From positions 1 through 30,197 of the IMG/VR virus record IMGVR_UViG_3300043449_000022: a stretch of DNA of 30,197 bases. One strand, written 5' to 3'. The position numbers were made by a program, and so were the translations under genes. Each line of letters opens with the position of its first letter. Position 1 is the stretch's first letter. The notes beneath the pieces are model-generated. The model did no database searches. It was given only the letters and a program-made list of their open reading frames with translations, and had not been told where the DNA came from. Positions 29,619 through 30,197 of this stretch are shown piece after piece. The stretch is from a virus.

Positions 29619-29929
29619 ATATTGTCATATTTGTTTCCAATAGCTGTCAGCACCTCATTTTTCAATCTCAGGATGCTGTCCCTTTTAAACATCACTCTGT
29701 TGCCTTCCCTGATCCAGTCTACATCTCTGACCAGGTGACTGTTTGCATCATGTCCAGGATCTAAGTCTTTGACCATCCTGACCTGAATCCATGTCCGCTG
29801 TCTGTTGATTAAATTCATGGCCTCTTTCATAGTGATCAGATCACTGGTCACTGGCACTACCTGGCTGTTTTTCAGCCATTCAATGTTGTCATTGAATCTT
29901 TTGATTTCTTTTAGTTGTTCTGTTGTCAT
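29615..29929 (-). CDS. Helix-turn-helix early protein, excisionase- or Cro-like candidate
   Basis: A 104-residue protein with an N-terminal helix, then ITMKEAMNLINRQRTWIQVR (residues 32-51), which fits a MerR/excisionase-type helix-turn-helix, and RDSILRLKNEVLTAIG at the end. It is the first gene after the leftward promoter opposite the repressor. That position is that of Cro, excisionase or another early regulator. The start at 29929 is preceded by AACTTTATTCT. Confidence 0.55.
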   Translation of the reverse strand: MTTEQLKEIKRFNDNIEWLKNSQVVPVTSDLITMKEAMNLINRQRTWIQVRMVKDLDPGHDANSHLVRDVDWIREGNRVMFKRDSILRLKNEVLTAIGNKYDNI

Positions 29930-29993
29930 AGAATAAAGTTGAAAAAAGCTAACAAAAACTAAATATTGTTAGTATATTGTGGCAAATCATGCT

Positions 29994-30024
29994 CAAATTT
30001 AAACTTTGTTTGGTTATTTCCAAA
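29994..30024 (-). promoter_or_regulatory. Leftward early promoter, perfect Bacteroidota consensus
   Basis: On the minus strand TTTG (30024-30021), 19 bases, then TAAATTTG (30001-29994), a perfect match to TTTG-N19-TAnnTTTG. It drives the leftward early operon. An operator palindrome, GTTTGG-N6-CCAAAC (30008-30025), overlaps its -33 box, so repressor binding would block it. Confidence 0.75.
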
Positions 30025-30050
30025 CATAGTATGCAAAATTTAATACTATG
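30008..30050. promoter_or_regulatory. Repressor operator palindromes
   Basis: Two inverted repeats: GTTTGG-TTATTT-CCAAAC (30008-30025) and CATAGTAT-N10-ATACTATG (30025-30050). The second includes the repressor's start codon. The first overlaps the -33 box of the leftward promoter. Probable binding sites for the phage repressor. Confidence 0.55.
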
Positions 30051-30197
30051 CATCAGAATGAACTTTTGAATAAAGCTGTGCAGTATTTATACGGAAAGGG
30101 AATCATCACAAAGGACAAAGACATTGCAGACAAAATGGGATATAATAAGGCCACTGTCAGCAGCTACCTTAGTGGAAATGCAAAAGCCTCCTCAGAA
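30048..30197 (+). CDS. HTH repressor, N-terminal 50 residues (cut by the right edge)
   Basis: The only plus-strand gene. The translation MHQNELLNKAVQYLYGKGII then DKDIADKMGYNKATVSSYLS (residues 23-42) is an XRE-type helix-turn-helix; I expect an S24-type self-cleavage domain further on, as in similar Bacteroidota phage repressors, but this part is not in the window. It is divergent from the early genes, with operator palindromes between, which makes the phage temperate. The start at 30048 lies in a palindrome, so it may be self-regulated. Confidence 0.8.
   Translation, partial: MHQNELLNKAVQYLYGKGIITKDKDIADKMGYNKATVSSYLSGNAKASSE

Overview
The window is a contiguous stretch of a temperate, long-tailed (siphovirus-like) bacteriophage or prophage that infects a member of the Bacteroidota. 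I infer the host from a perfect Bacteroidota-type promoter (TTTG, 19 bases, TAAATTTG) next to the repressor gene, from starts preceded by A/T-rich sequence instead of strong Shine-Dalgarno sites, and from several protein families I know mainly from Bacteroidota phages (ERF recombinase with an SSB, XkdF-like protease with an inserted domain, small terminase partners). There are no tRNA, rRNA, CRISPR or host housekeeping genes. Almost every gene is on the minus strand, so the genome reads from high to low coordinates. The exception is the repressor gene cut by the right edge. The left edge cuts the endolysin.

Reading in the direction of transcription: (1) 30197-29930, repressor start, two palindromes and divergent promoters. 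(2) 29929-26130, early genes: a small helix-turn-helix protein, a 26-residue membrane peptide, ERF annealing protein, SSB-like protein, a winged-helix protein and a replication initiator whose gene carries phased CATATG repeats and an AT-rich hexamer array, a likely origin. (3) 26221-21130, accessory and middle genes: a replication-associated protein, VRR-NUC nuclease, sigma-70-like factor, membrane proteins, GT4 glycosyltransferase, HNH nuclease, methyltransferase and small proteins. (4) 21128-19273, terminase small and large subunits with a small gene between them. (5) 19272-19060, a regulatory gap with repeats, palindromes and a terminator-like hairpin. (6) 19059-12187, tail genes, starting with a tail assembly chaperone pair joined by a probable -1 ribosomal frameshift and ending with the tape measure protein. 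(7) 12170-5865, head genes: protease, scaffold, major capsid, probable tail tube, portal and connector. (8) 5805-2070, tail terminator candidate, long fibre and small fibre-associated proteins. (9) 1734-1, lysis cassette: membrane/coiled-coil protein, single-molecule spanin candidate, holin and M15 endolysin.

The most interesting points are the frameshift at a run of nine T, the tail-before-head gene order, the probable origin inside the replication gene, a promoter-hairpins-terminator unit that looks like a small RNA or attenuator, the habit of placing terminator hairpins directly before start codons, and the contrast between CpG-poor phage DNA and the more CpG-tolerant capsid and tube genes. 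I did not find a clearly new multi-gene defence system.
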